The notes under the pieces were generated by a model that saw only the letters and a list, made by a program, of their open reading frames with translations, was not told where the DNA came from and did no database searches. Shown here in pieces: positions 6,321-7,436 of a stretch of 7,436 nucleotides of DNA. Source of the stretch: an uncultured Lachnospiraceae bacterium. GTDB taxonomy: Bacteria > Bacillota > Clostridia > Lachnospirales > Lachnospiraceae. The translations under genes and the position numbers were made by a program. Each line of letters starts with the position of its first letter. Position 1 is the first letter of the stretch. The DNA lies in NCBI GenBank assembly GCA_902783305.1, contig CACZQU010000382.1, forward strand, positions 1 to 7,436, written 5' to 3'.

Positions 6321-7334
6321 TCAGGATTTTCGCCCGTTTCTCCGCCGGTTCTCATCCCTTCTTTTCTGCTTCGCTTCGTAATCCTCATAGGCCTTGACAA
6401 TCTGCTGTACCAGAGGATGTCTGACGACATCCTTGCTGGTCAGACGGCAGAAGGCGATGTCTTCGATTCCGGACAGCACCTTCATTGCCATGTCCAGTCC
6501 GGAAACCGCGTCCCTCGGCAGGTCCTTCTGCGTCGCGTCCCCGGTCACAATCACCTTGGAGCCGAAGCCGATCCTGGTCAGAAACATTTTCATCTGAGCA
6601 GGCGTCGTATTCTGGGCTTCGTCCAGGATGATAAACGCGTTGTCCAGGGTTCTGCCCCGCATATAGGCAAGAGGCGCCACTTCGATCAGACCCTTTTCCA
6701 TATTTTTCTGAAAGCTGTCCGCTCCCATAATCTGATACAGCGCATCATACAAAGGGCGAAGATACGGATCGACCTTGCTCTGCATATCTCCGGGAAGAAA
6801 TCCCAGCTTTTCCCCGGCTTCGATAGCCGGCCTTGTCAGGATGATCCGGCTGACCTCCTCGTTCCTGAAGGCGGTAACCGCCATTGCCATGGCCAGGTAG
6901 GTCTTCCCTGTACCGGCAGGTCCCACTCCGAACACAATCATCTTCGTCCGGATCTTATCGACATATTCCTTCTGCCCCAGGGTCTTCGGCCGGATGGGCT
7001 TCCCCTGAATCGTATTGCAGATGAATTCCTGGTCGATCTGTGTCAGCACACTGCTCCGGTTTTCGACAGCCATTGCCAGACCATAGGTCACATTCTGGCT
7101 GGTGACCGGCGTCCCTCTGGCCGCCAGCCTTCCAAGCTCTTCGACCAGCTGCCGGGCCAGGGAAGCATTCTGTTCGTTCCCAAGAATCTTGAGGTAACCG
7201 TCCCTGGAAATCAGAGTGACCTGCAAAGTCCGCTCAATCTGCTTACGGTATTCATCAAATTGTCCGAAGATTTCCGCCTCATAGCTTGCGGGAATCTCTG
7301 TATGTAGCTCAACGATACTGCCTGGCATAAACAC
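6321..7334 (-). CDS. phoH: PhoH family ATPase (PhoH-like/YbeZ)
   Basis: A cytoplasmic P-loop NTPase of the PhoH/YbeZ group, thought to act on RNA and partner YbeY. Residues about 35-72 look like the small KH-like nucleic-acid-binding region common before the ATPase domain. The ATPase domain begins near RPKTLGQKEYVD. Walker A is GPAGTGKT (138-145) and Walker B is IILDEAQN (235-242). TRPAIEAGEKLGFLPGD, AYMRGRTLDNAF, VTGDATQKDLP and a HPLVQQIVKAYEDYE ending also match the family. The tail is strongly basic (KQKRRDENRRRNGRKS). Start choice: AAAGGA (7341-7346) lies 6 bases before a GTG at 7334, 12 before an ATG at 7328 and directly against a TTG at 7340. The GTG has the best spacing and the ATG is the alternative. 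I see no clear promoter before the gene, so the transcript probably enters from the right. Confidence 0.95.
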   Translation of the reverse strand: MFMPGSIVELHTEIPASYEAEIFGQFDEYRKQIERTLQVTLISRDGYLKILGNEQNASLARQLVEELGRLAARGTPVTSQNVTYGLAMAVENRSSVLTQIDQEFICNTIQGKPIRPKTLGQKEYVDKIRTKMIVFGVGPAGTGKTYLAMAMAVTAFRNEEVSRIILTRPAIEAGEKLGFLPGDMQSKVDPYLRPLYDALYQIMGADSFQKNMEKGLIEVAPLAYMRGRTLDNAFIILDEAQNTTPAQMKMFLTRIGFGSKVIVTGDATQKDLPRDAVSGLDMAMKVLSGIEDIAFCRLTSKDVVRHPLVQQIVKAYEDYEAKQKRRDENRRRNGRKS

Positions 7335-7340
7335 CGACAA

Positions 7341-7346
7341 TCCTTT
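7341..7346 (-). promoter_or_regulatory. Ribosome binding site of the PhoH gene
   Basis: AAAGGA on the minus strand. Its spacing favours the GTG at 7334 (6 bases) over the ATG at 7328 (12 bases) and excludes the TTG at 7340 (no gap). Confidence 0.6.
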
Positions 7347-7366
7347 CTTGATTATTTATGACTCCA

Positions 7367-7427
7367 GTGCAAAAAGCCATGCTCCACTGCGAGCTTGCTC
7401 GCAAGTGGAGCGATGGATTCTTTGCAC
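7367..7427. repeat. 61-base imperfect palindrome upstream of phoH
   Basis: The outer arms GTGCAAA (7367-7373) and TTTGCAC (7421-7427) are exact complements. The inner arms GCTCCACTGCGAGC (7381-7394) and GCTCGCAAGTGGAGC (7397-7411) pair with one bulged base around a two-base loop. The middle segments pair partially (CAT 7378-7380 with ATG 7413-7415). Read on the minus strand the hairpin ends in CTTTTTGC, so it might terminate a gene lying to the right. The double-armed form also fits a dispersed palindromic element. The remaining bases 7428-7436 are too few to interpret. Confidence 0.7.
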
Positions 7428-7436
7428 GCCCCTATA

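Noticed and set aside
6417..7307. 296-codon plus-strand open frame opposite phoH
   Set aside because: It is antisense to a complete PhoH ATPase with Walker motifs and shows no domain of its own.
7341..7380. Possible phoH promoter (TTGCAC with AT-rich TAAATAAT)
   Set aside because: The spacing between the candidate boxes is about 8-12 bases instead of 16-18, and TTGCAC is part of the palindrome arm.

Overview
The window is a run of genes all transcribed from the minus strand, so they read right to left. The gene content and order (phoH, ybeY, a YnzC/DUF896 protein, 5-formyltetrahydrofolate cyclo-ligase, a large Thr-Pro-rich surface protein, miaB, mutS), the strong AAGGAGG ribosome binding sites and the single-membrane type of surface anchoring point to a Gram-positive clostridial bacterium (Bacillota, Clostridia). 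The style of the surface protein suggests Lachnospiraceae; that family assignment is inference.

Right part, 5042-7334: a tightly packed housekeeping block. The PhoH-family ATPase is followed by YbeY (rRNA maturation endonuclease) 14 bases later. A YnzC-type small protein follows with a TTG start whose ribosome binding site overlaps the ybeY stop. The 5-formyltetrahydrofolate cyclo-ligase start overlaps the end of the YnzC gene. These four probably form one transcript that enters from beyond the right edge. That edge carries a 61-base imperfect palindrome (7367-7427) that may be a dispersed repeat or the terminator of the next gene upstream.

Middle, 2289-5034: a self-contained unit coding for an 823-residue secreted, membrane-anchored surface protein. 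It has its own well-formed sigma-A-type promoter (TTGATT, 17 bp, TATACT) eight bases after the cyclo-ligase stop. A leader of roughly 125 bases contains a small hairpin and a 25-codon open reading frame with its own ribosome binding site. That frame ends directly against the surface protein ATG. A perfect 16-bp hairpin follows the gene. The protein consists of a signal peptide, an acidic region, a probable beta-helix, a Thr-Pro repeat stalk, an unrecognised domain, a Ser/Thr linker, a transmembrane helix and an Arg-rich tail. The expected sortase-type signal looks degraded.

Left part, 1-2237: miaB (tRNA ms2i6A methylthiotransferase) followed after 59 bases by the first 241 codons of mutS, which runs off the left edge. 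The miaB-mutS pairing is common in Firmicutes. The best miaB start is an internal ATG at 2237, because the longest open frame would begin at the base of the hairpin.

I saw no tRNA, rRNA, CRISPR array, transposase, toxin-antitoxin or phage gene. The least explained items are the surface protein with its C-terminal domain and the short leader frame in front of it.
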